Shown here in pieces: positions 39,187-47,719 of a stretch of 64,000 bases of DNA (within the stretch, counting starts at the first letter, position 1; each line of letters opens with the position of its first letter). The notes under the pieces are model-generated. The model saw only the letters and a program-made list of their open reading frames with translations. It was not told the DNA's origin and did no database searches. Made by a program: the position numbers and the translations under genes. The stretch spans positions 1 to 64,000 of the forward strand of contig NZ_SGXD01000004.1 in assembly GCF_004216915.1 (NCBI RefSeq). Reading direction: 5' to 3'. The DNA comes from Motilibacter rhizosphaerae. GTDB lineage: Bacteria > Actinomycetota > Actinomycetes > Motilibacterales > Motilibacteraceae.

Positions 39187-39864
39187 GTGCGCGTGCTGGT
39201 GGTGGAGGACGAGCGCCGGCTCGCGGACCTGCTGGAGCAGGTGCTGAGCGAGGCCGGTCACACGGCGACCGTCGTGCACGACGGCGCTGAGGGGCTGGCG
39301 GTCGCGCGCCGCGGCGGCTTCGACGTGCTGCTGGTCGACTGGATGCTGCCGGGCCTCCACGGCCCCGACCTCGTGCGCGCGCTGCGCGACGACGGGTACG
39401 CGACCCCCGCCCTCCTGCTCACGGCGCGCGGGGCGCTGGGCGACCGGGTGGACGGCCTCGACGCGGGCGCCGACGACTACCTCGCCAAGCCCTTCGAGCT
39501 CGATGAGCTGCTCGCCCGGCTGCGCGCGCTGCACCGGCGCGGCTCGGGCGGCGGGAGCGACGTCCTGCGCGCCGGAGACCTCGTGCTGGACCGCGGGACG
39601 CGCCGGGTGAGCCGCGGCGCGGTACCGCTCCCGCTGTCGGCGCGGGAGTTCGACATCCTCGCGCTGCTGCTCGAGCGAGCCGGGAGGGTCGTCTCGCGCT
39701 ACACGATCCTCGACGAGGTGTGGGACGGCGACACGGACCTGCGCAGCAACAGCATCGACGTCCACGTCGCCGCCGTGCGCGCGAAGATCGACAAGCCGTT
39801 CGGCCGGCGGACGATCGAGACCGTCCGCGGCGTCGGCTACCGCCTCGACCCGGCCGGCGGATGA
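39187..39864 (+). CDS. OmpR-type response regulator (second of two)
   Basis: 225 residues from a GTG (MRVLVVEDE-type). Receiver with VEDE acid pair, phosphoacceptor Asp in LVDWMLPG and Lys in AKPF; C-terminal winged helix ending ETVRGVGYRLDP. The stop overlaps the second kinase ATG (ATGA). Its position before the ABC module 41321-43587 makes that module a likely target. Confidence 0.92.
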   Translation: MRVLVVEDERRLADLLEQVLSEAGHTATVVHDGAEGLAVARRGGFDVLLVDWMLPGLHGPDLVRALRDDGYATPALLLTARGALGDRVDGLDAGADDYLAKPFELDELLARLRALHRRGSGGGSDVLRAGDLVLDRGTRRVSRGAVPLPLSAREFDILALLLERAGRVVSRYTILDEVWDGDTDLRSNSIDVHVAAVRAKIDKPFGRRTIETVRGVGYRLDPAGG

Positions 39865-41255
39865 GCGAGCGGCTGCCGCTGCGGGCCCGGCTCGTCGCCG
39901 GCTTCGTCGTGGCCATCACGGTGGTGCTGACGGCGGCGGGCGCCTTCGTCTACTGGCGCGTCGCGTACGCGCTCGACGCCCGCCTCGACAGCGACCTGCG
40001 GGCCGAGACCGCGGCGCTGGCCCCGCTCGTCGGGCCCAGCGGGACGCTCGCCGTCGACCCGGTGCTCCCGCGCGTGCCGGGCGCCCACGCGTACCAGGTC
40101 CTCGACGCGGGCGGCCGCGTGCTCAGCGCGGGCAGCGACGTTCCGTCCACGCCGCTGCTCTCGCTCCGGCAGGTGCGCGCCGCCCAGCAGCACGAGGTCC
40201 TGGCCGACGTCGGCGCCCTGCTGCCGGCCAGCCGCCGTCCGCTGCGCCTGCTCGCCGTCCCGCTGCCGGGCAGCGGGACCGCGCGGGTGCTCGTCGTCGC
40301 CGAGCGCCGCGACCAGCGCGACGAGGCGCTGCGCGAGCTGCTCGGCCAGCTCGCCCTCGCCGGGCTGTTCGCCCTGCTCGTGACGGCGGTCGTCGGCGAG
40401 CGGCTCGCGAAGGCGGCGCTCGCCCCTGTCGAGCGCTACCGCTCGCGCGCCGAGCAGATCGCCGGCGGCGCGCGCGGCATCCGGCTCGACGTGCCGCCGC
40501 TGCGCCACGACGAGGTGACCCGGCTCGGCCAGACCCTCAACACGATGCTGGACGCGCTGGAGTCGGCCCTGGACCGGGAGCGGCGGTTCACGCAGGACGC
40601 CTCGCACGAGCTGCGTACGCCGCTGACCCTGCTCTCGACCCGCGTGCAGCTGGCCCTGCGCCGGCCCCGGACGGCAGCCGAGCACGAGGCCGTGCTCCGC
40701 GAGCTCGGGGAGGACGTCGCCGCGCTGTCCGCGCTCGCGGACGCGCTGCTCGAGGTCAGCACGACCGATGCCACCGGTGCCGCTGAGGGGACGGCTGACC
40801 TGCAGGCGACCGTGGAAGCCGTCGTCCGCGAGCACCCGGGCGTCTCCACGACTGGGGGCGCGCCGGCGGCACGCGTGCGCATGCCCGAGCACCAGCTCCG
40901 CCAGGTCGTGGCGAACCTCCTCGCGAACTCCCTCGCCCACGGCGCCCCGCCCGTGCGCGTGTCGGCAGCGGTCCACGGCGGCATCGCCGTGCTCGCGGTC
41001 GGCGATGCGGGTGACGGCGTGGACCCGGAGTTCCTGCCGCAGGCGGTGGAGCGCTTCGCGCGCGCGGACGTCGCGCGGGCGCGCGTCGGCGCGGGGCTCG
41101 GGCTCGCGCTCGTCGACGGTCTCGTGCAGCGCGCCGGCGGCGACCTGCGGCTCTGCTCCCGCGGTACGCACCACCGCTACTCCGACCGCTTCGACCTCCC
41201 CTGCGACCACCCGGAGGACGGCACGACGGCGACGGTGCTGCTGCCCCTCGCCTGA
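39861..41255 (+). CDS. Sensor histidine kinase (second of two) with Cys/His insert in ATPase domain
   Basis: 464 residues. Two membrane segments (about 12-34 and 155-177) enclose an outside sensor of about 120 residues. HAMP, H-box ASHELRTPL, N-box NLLANSLAHG and G-box GAGLGLAL are present. After the last G-box the usual short loop is replaced by a longer segment, LCSRGTHHRYSD then LPCDHPEDGTT, with two Cys and three His that could bind a metal. Predicted to control the exporter genes downstream. Confidence 0.9.
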   Translation: MSERLPLRARLVAGFVVAITVVLTAAGAFVYWRVAYALDARLDSDLRAETAALAPLVGPSGTLAVDPVLPRVPGAHAYQVLDAGGRVLSAGSDVPSTPLLSLRQVRAAQQHEVLADVGALLPASRRPLRLLAVPLPGSGTARVLVVAERRDQRDEALRELLGQLALAGLFALLVTAVVGERLAKAALAPVERYRSRAEQIAGGARGIRLDVPPLRHDEVTRLGQTLNTMLDALESALDRERRFTQDASHELRTPLTLLSTRVQLALRRPRTAAEHEAVLRELGEDVAALSALADALLEVSTTDATGAAEGTADLQATVEAVVREHPGVSTTGGAPAARVRMPEHQLRQVVANLLANSLAHGAPPVRVSAAVHGGIAVLAVGDAGDGVDPEFLPQAVERFARADVARARVGAGLGLALVDGLVQRAGGDLRLCSRGTHHRYSDRFDLPCDHPEDGTTATVLLPLA

Positions 41256-41307
41256 CCGGAGTCGTTCCACGGGTGCGCCTCTTCACGGACGCTTCATGGA
41301 GGCTCCC

Positions 41308-41313
41308 TAGCGT
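41308..41313 (+). promoter_or_regulatory. -10 hexamer TAGCGT of exporter module 2
   Basis: TAGCGT ends 7 bases before the ATG at 41321 with no Shine-Dalgarno, suggesting a separate leaderless promoter after the kinase gene. Confidence 0.5.
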
Positions 41314-41320
41314 CGTCGAC

Positions 41321-42268
41321 ATGGAGACCGCCGCCGTCAACGCCTCCCGCCTCACGAAGCGGTACGGCGAGCTCACCGCCGTCGACGCGATCTCGCTCAT
41401 GGTCCGGCAGGGCGAGGTCTACGGCATCCTCGGCCCCAACGGGGCCGGCAAGACCACGTTCCTGCGCATGCTGTTCGGGCTCATCCGCCCGGACGCCGGG
41501 CGCCTCGAGGTCTTCGGCCGGAGCTGGGAGCGCGACGGCACGGCGACCCTCGACGGCGTCGCGGGGTTCATCGAGAGCCCGAAGTTCTACCCGTACCTCT
41601 CCGGCCGGGCGAACCTCGAGCTGCTCGCCAGGCTCGACGGCGGCGTCCCCGTCGGACGCATCGAGCAGGTGCTGCAGACCGTCGACCTCGTCGGCCGCGA
41701 CGGCGACAAGGTGTCGGGCTACTCGTTCGGCATGCGGCAGCGCCTCGGGGTCGCCGCCGCGCTGCTGCGCGACCCGCAGCTGCTCGTGCTCGACGAGCCG
41801 GCGAACGGCCTCGACCCCGCGGGCATCCGCGACATGCGCGCCCTCGTGAAGCGCCTTGCCGCCAGCGGACTCACCGTCCTGCTCTCCAGCCACGACATGG
41901 CCGAGGTCGAGGAGATCTGCGATGGGGTGACCATCATGCGCAGGGGCACGGTCGTCTACCACGGCACCATCGCCGCGCTCCGGGAGCAGGCGCCCCAGCC
42001 CGCGCACCGGCTGACCACGAGCGACGACGGCGCCGCCCTGCGCGAGGGCGCGCGCCGTCAGCCGCTCGCCGTCACCCGCCACGACGACGGGGGCATCGCC
42101 GTCCGCGGTCCCGAGGAGCACCTCGACGCGTACGTCGCCGCCCTCGTCGCCCGCGGCATCGCGATCCGCAGCCTCACCCTGGAGGAGACCCCGTTGGAGA
42201 CGCTGTTCTTCATGCTCACCGAGACGTCCCCCGACGCGTTCCCCCACGCGCTGGCAGCGTCGGCATGA
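41321..42268 (+). CDS. ABC transporter ATPase (ABC-2 exporter, module 2)
   Basis: 315 residues. Walker A GPNGAGKT, signature YSFGMRQR, Walker B LLVLDEPANGLDP and a C-terminal accessory domain ending with an ETPLETLFFMLT block. It is the paralogue of the ATPase at 11689-12666, with the same signature variant. It overlaps the permease start by 4 bases (ATGA). Resembles BcrA-type resistance or peptide exporters; substrate not predictable. Confidence 0.92.
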   Translation: METAAVNASRLTKRYGELTAVDAISLMVRQGEVYGILGPNGAGKTTFLRMLFGLIRPDAGRLEVFGRSWERDGTATLDGVAGFIESPKFYPYLSGRANLELLARLDGGVPVGRIEQVLQTVDLVGRDGDKVSGYSFGMRQRLGVAAALLRDPQLLVLDEPANGLDPAGIRDMRALVKRLAASGLTVLLSSHDMAEVEEICDGVTIMRRGTVVYHGTIAALREQAPQPAHRLTTSDDGAALREGARRQPLAVTRHDDGGIAVRGPEEHLDAYVAALVARGIAIRSLTLEETPLETLFFMLTETSPDAFPHALAASA

Positions 42269-43131
42269 GCACGACGACGCTCGCCCCGGCGACATCCCGG
42301 GTCCAGCAGTCGCGGCGCACCGGCACGGGTGCCGTGCTCGCGGTCGAGGTGCGCAAGCTCACCGCGCAGCTGCGGACGCGGGTCACCCTCCTGCTCGCGC
42401 TCATCGCGCCGGCCGTCGTCGTCGTGGTGCTCGACGGCCAGCAGAACCCGCCCAAGGACACGCTGTACGGCCGCTACATCCACCAGAGCGGCTACGCGAT
42501 GCCCCTGCTGGTGCTGGGATTCGCGGCGCAGTGGCTCTTCCCCCTGCTCACGAGCATCGTCGCGGGCGACATCTTCGCGAGCGAGGACCAGCACGGGACC
42601 TGGAAGACCGTGCTGACTCGCTCGGTGAGTCGGTCGGCCGTGTTCTGCGGGAAGACGCTGGCAGCAGCAGGCTTTGCGACTCTGACCCTCGCGGTGCTCG
42701 CCGCCAGCACCATCGTGTCGAGCCTGGTCGTCGTCGGGACCCAGCCCCTCGAAGGGTTGACCGGGCAGCTGATCCCGCCGCACACGGCACTCTGGCTCGT
42801 GGTGGCCAGCTGGGCGCTGATGCTGGCACCGCTGCTCGGCTTCACGGCCCTCGCGATCCTGCTGTCCGTGAAGACACGGAACCCCGCGATCGGAGTCGCC
42901 GCGCCCCTGGTCCTCGGGTTCTGCTCCCAGCTCGTCGGGTCGCTCGGCAACGTGGACCTGCTGCGCCGGGTGCTGCTGACGACGTCCTTCGAGTCGTGGC
43001 ACGGTCTGCTCGTGCAGCACCGCTTCTACGACCTCGCCGTCGAGGGCGTGCTCGTCTCGGCGGCGTGGACCGTCGTCTGCCTGACCGCGGCGTACGTGTC
43101 GCTGCGCCACCGCGACATCACCGGAGGCTGA
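42265..43131 (+). CDS. ABC-2 permease (module 2)
   Basis: 288 residues with about six membrane segments and the conserved block SIVAGDIFASEDQHGTW, matching the permease half of 10334-11692 over its whole length. It ends after the last membrane segment (YVSLRHRDITGG), exactly where the module-1 protein continues into its outside domain. GGAGG in its last codons serves as Shine-Dalgarno for the next gene. Confidence 0.9.
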   Translation: MSTTTLAPATSRVQQSRRTGTGAVLAVEVRKLTAQLRTRVTLLLALIAPAVVVVVLDGQQNPPKDTLYGRYIHQSGYAMPLLVLGFAAQWLFPLLTSIVAGDIFASEDQHGTWKTVLTRSVSRSAVFCGKTLAAAGFATLTLAVLAASTIVSSLVVVGTQPLEGLTGQLIPPHTALWLVVASWALMLAPLLGFTALAILLSVKTRNPAIGVAAPLVLGFCSQLVGSLGNVDLLRRVLLTTSFESWHGLLVQHRFYDLAVEGVLVSAAWTVVCLTAAYVSLRHRDITGG

Positions 43132-43134
43132 CCC

Positions 43135-43587
43135 GTGAACCCCCTCATCCCCCGAGTCGGCACTGCGGCCGCCGCGGTCATCGGCGCCGCGGCGCTCGTC
43201 GCCGCCGGACCGCACGACGTCACCCGCCCGCGGCTGGAGAAGAGCCTCGACGCGACGTTCGTCAACCTCTACCTCGAGCAGCAGCACCGCATCCTCGGCC
43301 ACGCGGCGGTGACGGCGGCGAGCACCGGCGCCAGCACCACCTGCCACCGCACGGCCAGCAGCACGGACGTGGGGGCCGGCCCCGACTGGGTCTGCCACGT
43401 GCTGTGGCGGGACGACAAGGGCGCCAAGCAGGACGGCAAGTTCGAGGTCGCCGCGAAGGCGAACTACTGCTACGTCGCCAGCGGTCCGTCGAAGATCGTG
43501 GGTCTGCAGACCATCGCCGACACCACAGGGCGGCAGGTCCCGAACCCGCTGTTCGAGTTCGACGCCTGCTACGACCCCGCGTCCTGA
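43135..43587 (+). CDS. Secreted or anchored partner of ABC module 2
   Basis: 150 residues from a GTG with GGAGG 8 bases upstream. One N-terminal hydrophobic segment (about 8-24) puts the rest outside the membrane. The outside part has four cysteines (TTCHRT, DWVCHVLW, NYCYVAS, FDACYD) and is homologous to the C-terminal domain of the fused permease at 10334-11692. Being fused in one operon and separate in another is good evidence that it works directly with the permease, for instance in substrate release or sensing. No named family is recognised. Confidence 0.8.
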   Translation: MNPLIPRVGTAAAAVIGAAALVAAGPHDVTRPRLEKSLDATFVNLYLEQQHRILGHAAVTAASTGASTTCHRTASSTDVGAGPDWVCHVLWRDDKGAKQDGKFEVAAKANYCYVASGPSKIVGLQTIADTTGRQVPNPLFEFDACYDPAS

Positions 43588-43730
43588 AATGCCGGTGCGC
43601 CGATGGTGCACGGAGGCGCACGATGGAGTGGTGCGCACCTGCGTCGAGCTGATGATGAGCCCCTCCCCGGGGCCCCTCGGCGTGCGATAGACCCTCACAC
43701 CAGGCCCTGCACGCCAGGGCTGCTCCGCGT

Positions 43731-43748
43731 CGCCCTGCCGGCAGGGCG
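43731..43748. promoter_or_regulatory. Perfect 18-bp palindrome before the metG remnant
   Basis: CGCCCTGCC-GGCAGGGCG, 12 bases before the remnant start codon. Either a leftover leader element or a terminator for the upstream operon. The rest of 43588-43760 shows only short GC-rich repeats and no gene. Confidence 0.45.
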
Positions 43749-43760
43749 GATTGGAGCACC

Positions 43761-44211
43761 ATGGGCACGACGTACATCACGACCGCGATCCCCTACGTGA
43801 ACGCAGCGCCCCACCTGGGGCACGCGCTCGAGCTCGTGCAGGAACCGTCGACGCCGGTGGCCTCGCCGCCGCGGCCGCACTCCTGCCCACGCAGGTCGAC
43901 GACGCCCTGCACTCCTTCGACCTGCGCGCGACCGCCGACACGGTCGCGGCGTCGTGGACTCCGCCAACCGTCTCGTCTCGGCCGAGCGACCCTGGGAGCT
44001 CGTGCGCGAGGGCGGCGACGCACGCCGCTTCGACGACGTGCTCAGCAGCATCGTCGTCGCCCGCCGCGCCGTCGCTCGGGAGGTGGAGCTGTTCCTCCCC
44101 CACGGAGGTACGCGGTTGCTGGCCCAGCTGGGCGACGGCTCGACGCTCCCTCCGCCGAGCCCGGTGTTCCCGAGGCTGGACAGGCGCTTCCCCTCGGCCG
44201 CTCAGGGGTAG
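43761..44211 (+). pseudogene. metG: Methionyl-tRNA synthetase remnant
   Basis: The ATG at 43761 begins a perfect MetRS N-terminus (TYITTAIPYVNAAPHLGHALE) including the HIGH-type motif HLGH, and this breaks off after about 27 codons. The rest of the catalytic core, including KMSKS, is missing. Downstream, pieces of the MetRS anticodon-binding domain appear in two other frames: LLPTQVDDALHSFDLRATAD first, then after a frameshift VVDSANRLVSAERPWELVRE to the stop at 44211. One large internal deletion plus frameshifts explain this. A functional metG is presumably elsewhere. Confidence 0.85.
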
Positions 44212-44250
44212 GGACGGCTCGTCCGGCCGTGTCGGGGAAGGGGGGCGTCG

Positions 44251-44688
44251 GTGCTGCACGCCGCGGTGCGAGGGGTCAGCGGTCGCCAGGGGATCTACCT
44301 GACGGGGAAGCCCCAGCAGATGCTCGTGTTCGACGACGGGCTCGTGCTCGTCCAAGCCTCGGGCGCGCTCGCCGTCGCTCCCGGCGGCGGCGCCACCGCC
44401 GGCGCCCGGCTGCAGGCCAGCACACGGCGCGGCGGGGACAAGGGCACGGACGACGGCCAGGAGTACGCCGCGGTGACGAAGCGCTCGACCTTCCTGCCGT
44501 ACGACAGCATCGCCTCGGCCGTCCTCGAGCGCGGCAGGATCGGCGCCCAGCGACTGCGCATCCTGACGGACGACGGGCGCGAGCTCTCGCACGCGTACCA
44601 GCCCCTTCACGGTCCGGACGAGGAGCTGCTGCCGCTGCTCACTGGCAAGCTCGGCGAGCGGTTCACGGACGAGCGCGCCACGACCTGA
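44251..44688 (+). CDS. Conserved protein, possibly PH-like, function unknown
   Basis: 145 residues from a GTG preceded by a purine-rich GGGAAGGGGGG. No signal or membrane segment. QQMLVFDDGLVLVQ and RSTFLPYDSIASAVLERG look like the strand pattern of small bacterial PH/GRAM-type domains, but the evidence is weak. It stands between the metG remnant and the HNH gene and has no obvious operon partner. Confidence 0.6.
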   Translation: MLHAAVRGVSGRQGIYLTGKPQQMLVFDDGLVLVQASGALAVAPGGGATAGARLQASTRRGGDKGTDDGQEYAAVTKRSTFLPYDSIASAVLERGRIGAQRLRILTDDGRELSHAYQPLHGPDEELLPLLTGKLGERFTDERATT

Positions 44689-44700
44689 GGCACGAGGACG

Positions 44701-45978
44701 TCACCAGATGGGGGTGGTGCTGCCGGGGTCGCGGTCGATGGTGTGCCGGGCTCTGATGGGTGGCCGGTCGTCGGGTGGTCTGAGCTGGAAGAGGCCGGGT
44801 CTGTCGGGGTCGGGTTCGACGGTCCAGCCGTCCTCGTGGGCGATGTGGTGATGTCTCTTGCAGAACAGCACGTAGCTGCTGATGTCGGAGAGCCCGCCCT
44901 TCGACCACGGGATGACGTGGTGGGCTTCGAGGCGGACCCGGTCGCAGCCGGGGACGATGCACCCGCCGTCCCGCGCTTTGAGCGCTTTCAGTTGAGCGCT
45001 GGTCACGAACCGCTTGGCGCGGCCTTCGGCGAGGGGGACGCCCAGCCCGGTGGTGAGCAGCGGGGTGATCACCGCGTCGCAGGTGAGCAGCTCCAGCGCG
45101 GCCGGGCCGAGCGAGCGGGTCAGGACCGAGGCGAGCGGGGAGCGGGCGGCCCACGCGGGGTCGTCTACCCGGATCGTCGCGACGTCGGCGACGAGGGTGA
45201 GCCGGGGGCGGGAGCCGTTCACCTCGGGCACGGTGTCGAGGTCGACGACCAGGCCGATCGCGTCAGCGAGCGCGTCGTGCCGGCGCTGCGCCGCCGTCCG
45301 GTCATCGGGGGCGCCGTCGATGCCCGGCACCGGGGTGGCGAGGCCGGTGAGGACCTGCTCGAGCAGGTCGCCGAGCTCCGGGGCGAGCAGGCCGGTGACG
45401 TGCCGCCACCCGTCCAGGCTCTTCGTGGTCGTGAAGGAGCGCTGCGCGAGGCGGCGCTGCTCCCGCTCCGCCGCGGACTCCCCCACACCTGCCGCCTCCG
45501 CCGCGGCCTGCACCAACCGCGTCAGGTCGTCCGGGGTGTTGTCGCGGGCGAAGTCCACCAGCGTCTTCTCCAGGCGGGGCAGCTCGTCCGGAGTGTCCTG
45601 CAGGTAGCCGACCACCGGGGCGATCCGGCGGACGTGCTGCCACGACACCTCGCCCTCGGCCAGGGCGTCCGCGGCGAGCGGCAGGGAGCGGAGGGCCCGC
45701 GCGACGCGTACCCGCGCTCGGGCATCGGCCTCCGAGACCCGGGTGTGGTGCCGCAGCCACGACGCGGCCGTCACCGCGAAGTCCGCCCGGTACGCCTGCC
45801 GCGAGTCGAACGCCTCCACCACCTTCGCGTCCACCGCGTCGAGCACCGCGCGGGTCGCGTGCAGGTCCTTCAGCAGTGGCCCCAGCTCCGCCAGATCGAC
45901 CCCGGACAGGTCGAGCACGGCGAGCTCGGCGAGACAGGCACGAGCCCGCTCCACCAGCTCGCGATTGCTCGAACGCAT
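44701..45978 (-). CDS. DUF222/13E12-type HNH endonuclease, SOS-controlled
   Basis: 425 residues. DUF222 helical region (about 20-300) followed by an HNH domain: GGCIVPGCD, EAHHVIPWSKGG and LFCKRHHHIAHEDGW. It is the same subfamily as the partial gene at 1-344. The start codon lies inside a perfect LexA box (45969-45984) directly after a TAGACT -10, the same architecture as the gene at 29464 although the proteins are of different subfamilies. DNA-damage induction is therefore likely; function unknown. Confidence 0.92.
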   Translation of the reverse strand: MRSSNRELVERARACLAELAVLDLSGVDLAELGPLLKDLHATRAVLDAVDAKVVEAFDSRQAYRADFAVTAASWLRHHTRVSEADARARVRVARALRSLPLAADALAEGEVSWQHVRRIAPVVGYLQDTPDELPRLEKTLVDFARDNTPDDLTRLVQAAAEAAGVGESAAEREQRRLAQRSFTTTKSLDGWRHVTGLLAPELGDLLEQVLTGLATPVPGIDGAPDDRTAAQRRHDALADAIGLVVDLDTVPEVNGSRPRLTLVADVATIRVDDPAWAARSPLASVLTRSLGPAALELLTCDAVITPLLTTGLGVPLAEGRAKRFVTSAQLKALKARDGGCIVPGCDRVRLEAHHVIPWSKGGLSDISSYVLFCKRHHHIAHEDGWTVEPDPDRPGLFQLRPPDDRPPIRARHTIDRDPGSTTPIW

Positions 45979-45984
45979 GTTCGA
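45969..45984. promoter_or_regulatory. LexA/SOS box overlapping the HNH start codon
   Basis: TCGAAC-GCAT-GTTCGA on the plus strand, a perfect TCGAAC-N4-GTTCGA site. The start codon of the leftward HNH gene is inside it. Confidence 0.85.
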
Positions 45985-46013
45985 AGTCTACCCAACCCGA
46001 CGTGTCCCGGGAA
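45985..46013 (-). promoter_or_regulatory. Promoter of the SOS-controlled HNH gene
   Basis: On the minus strand -10 TAGACT (45990-45985) is 6 bases before the ATG at 45978. A weak TTCCCG -35 lies 17 bases upstream (46013-46008). Spacing is identical to the promoter at 29429-29457. Confidence 0.5.
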
Positions 46014-46055
46014 GGGGAAAGCCCTATTGCGCAGCAGGAATCTCGACCGGCACTG

Positions 46056-46784
46056 TCACGAGCGAGCGCCCGCGAACACCTCCTCCAGCAGTCCCAGCAC
46101 CCTCCCCCACGCGTCGTCGCGCGCAGCTCGGTCGTACGCCGGCGCGTCCGGCCAGAAGAACGCGTGACCCACCCCGGCGTACGTCACGACCTCGTGGCTG
46201 ACCGCGGCCTGTCGCAGCGCTCCAGCGACCACCTCGCGGTCCTCCCGGGGCACGACGGGATCCGCGTCGCCGACGAGCAGGAGCACGCGCCCGCGGATGC
46301 CGGGCGTCAGCGCGACCGTCGGCTCGGGGCGGCTCATGGGGATGCCCGTGGACGTGAGCCAGCCCGGGTAGAGCGCGACGACCGCGGGCACGTCGAGCGC
46401 TGTCGCTGCGAGGTACGCGGCGTGGCCGCCCGCCGAGAACCCCAGCAGCACCGGGTCTCCTGCCTCCGCGCGCAGGTGGCTGAGAGCGGCAGCCACACTC
46501 GCGACGGCCTGCTCACGACCGAGCTGGTGCAGGTGCGCGAAGCCCGTCGTGCGCCCCGCGTCGTCCTTCGCGAGGACCGTGCCGGGCGCCGCGCTCCGGT
46601 GGTAGAGCTCGGGGGCGGCGGCGACGTAGCCTTCAGCAGCCAGGTCGTCCAGCACGCCCTGCACGCCCGCATTGACGCCGAACAGCTCGTGCAGCACCAC
46701 GACGCCACCGCGCGGCGCCCTGGACGGGTACGCGACATGGAGCCGCATGGTCGAACCCTCGACGGGCACGTCGACGACGGGCAT
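46056..46784 (-). CDS. Dienelactone-hydrolase-family protein with Ser nucleophile
   Basis: 242 residues from the ATG at 46784, chosen for the GGAGAAG Shine-Dalgarno. DLH fold with HELFGVNAGVQ near 32-42, nucleophile elbow GFSAGG, acid in VGDADPVVP and base in GVGHAFF. Classical dienelactone hydrolases use Cys at the elbow; here it is Ser, so a general esterase or lipase activity is more likely. Cytoplasmic. It is divergent from the XRE gene at 46891, which may control it. Confidence 0.85.
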   Translation of the reverse strand: MPVVDVPVEGSTMRLHVAYPSRAPRGGVVVLHELFGVNAGVQGVLDDLAAEGYVAAAPELYHRSAAPGTVLAKDDAGRTTGFAHLHQLGREQAVASVAAALSHLRAEAGDPVLLGFSAGGHAAYLAATALDVPAVVALYPGWLTSTGIPMSRPEPTVALTPGIRGRVLLLVGDADPVVPREDREVVAGALRQAAVSHEVVTYAGVGHAFFWPDAPAYDRAARDDAWGRVLGLLEEVFAGARS

Positions 46785-46877
46785 CAGCTTCTCCTGGACA
46801 GCAGGGGGAGGACGGGTCAAGGCTGGACCGGGCCGAACGCAGGACCAAGACGCTGTCGTTCGTGGTAATCGCGCTAC

Positions 46878-46883
46878 TACCCT
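46878..46883 (+). promoter_or_regulatory. -10 hexamer TACCCT, leaderless geometry
   Basis: TACCCT ends 7 bases before the GTG at 46891, which has no Shine-Dalgarno. Confidence 0.5.
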
Positions 46884-46890
46884 CGTCCAG

Positions 46891-47706
46891 GTGGACGGCA
46901 GGAGCGGACCGCTCGGCGAGCTGCTGCGCTCGCGGCGGCAGGCTGCCGACCCCCGCGCGGCGGGGCTTCCCGCGTCCGGCCGACGGCGTACGCCCGGGCT
47001 GCGCCGTGAGGAGGTCGCAGCCCTCGCCGACGTCTCCGTGTCGTACTACACCTACCTCGAGCAGGGCCGTCAGCAGCGCCCCTCGGCGCAGGTGGTCGAC
47101 GCCCTGGCGCGCGTGCTGCACCTGACGCCGGCCGAGCGCGCCTACGCGCACGAGCTCGCCCGGGGGACGCCGGAAACCCCGGTGCACGAGGAGGTCCTGG
47201 CTCCTGGACTGCAGGAGCTGGTCGACCGCCTGTACCCGGACCCGGCGTACGTGAAGGGCCGGTGGTGGGACGTGCTCGCCGCGAATGCCGCCGCCCGCGT
47301 GCTCTTCACGGACTGGTGCGCCCGGCCGCCCAGCGAGCGCAACCTGCTGCGCTGGATGTTCCTCGACCCGGAGGCGAAGCAGGTCTACGTCGACTGGGAG
47401 CGCGAGGCGACCGCGATGCTCGGCCGGTTCCGCGCGTCGGCCGGGGCGGCGGACGACCCGCGGACGCGCCAGCTCGTCGCAGACCTGCTGCAGGGCAGCG
47501 CGACCGCAGCCCGCGCTTGGGACGAGGTACGCGTCGCGCCGATCGGCGGAGGGCAGAAGCTGCTGCGTCACAGCCACATCGGCGAGGTCCCCGTCACCCA
47601 CGTCGTCCTGCACGCCGCCGAGGACCTCCACCAGAAGCTCGTGGTCTTCACCTGCTCACCGGAACAGCGCCGACGACTCGCCGAGCTCGCTGAGGGACTC
47701 GGCTGA
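46891..47706 (+). CDS. XRE-family regulator with MmyB-like ligand domain
   Basis: 271 residues from a GTG. The helix-turn-helix region (about 8-80) contains RRTPGLRREEVAALADVSVSYYTYLEQGR, the standard opening of this group. The rest is the MmyB-like ligand-binding domain (WWDVLAANAAARVLF, RNLLRWMFLDP), thought to bind fatty-acid-like ligands. It is divergent from the esterase-like gene at 46056, a likely target. Confidence 0.9.
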   Translation: MDGRSGPLGELLRSRRQAADPRAAGLPASGRRRTPGLRREEVAALADVSVSYYTYLEQGRQQRPSAQVVDALARVLHLTPAERAYAHELARGTPETPVHEEVLAPGLQELVDRLYPDPAYVKGRWWDVLAANAAARVLFTDWCARPPSERNLLRWMFLDPEAKQVYVDWEREATAMLGRFRASAGAADDPRTRQLVADLLQGSATAARAWDEVRVAPIGGGQKLLRHSHIGEVPVTHVVLHAAEDLHQKLVVFTCSPEQRRRLAELAEGLG

Positions 47707-47719
47707 CGCCGCCGTCCCG

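Noticed and set aside
43731-43760. T-box leader of a functional metG
   Set aside because: No T-box core or specifier loop can be seen, and the gene downstream is broken; only a simple palindrome is present.
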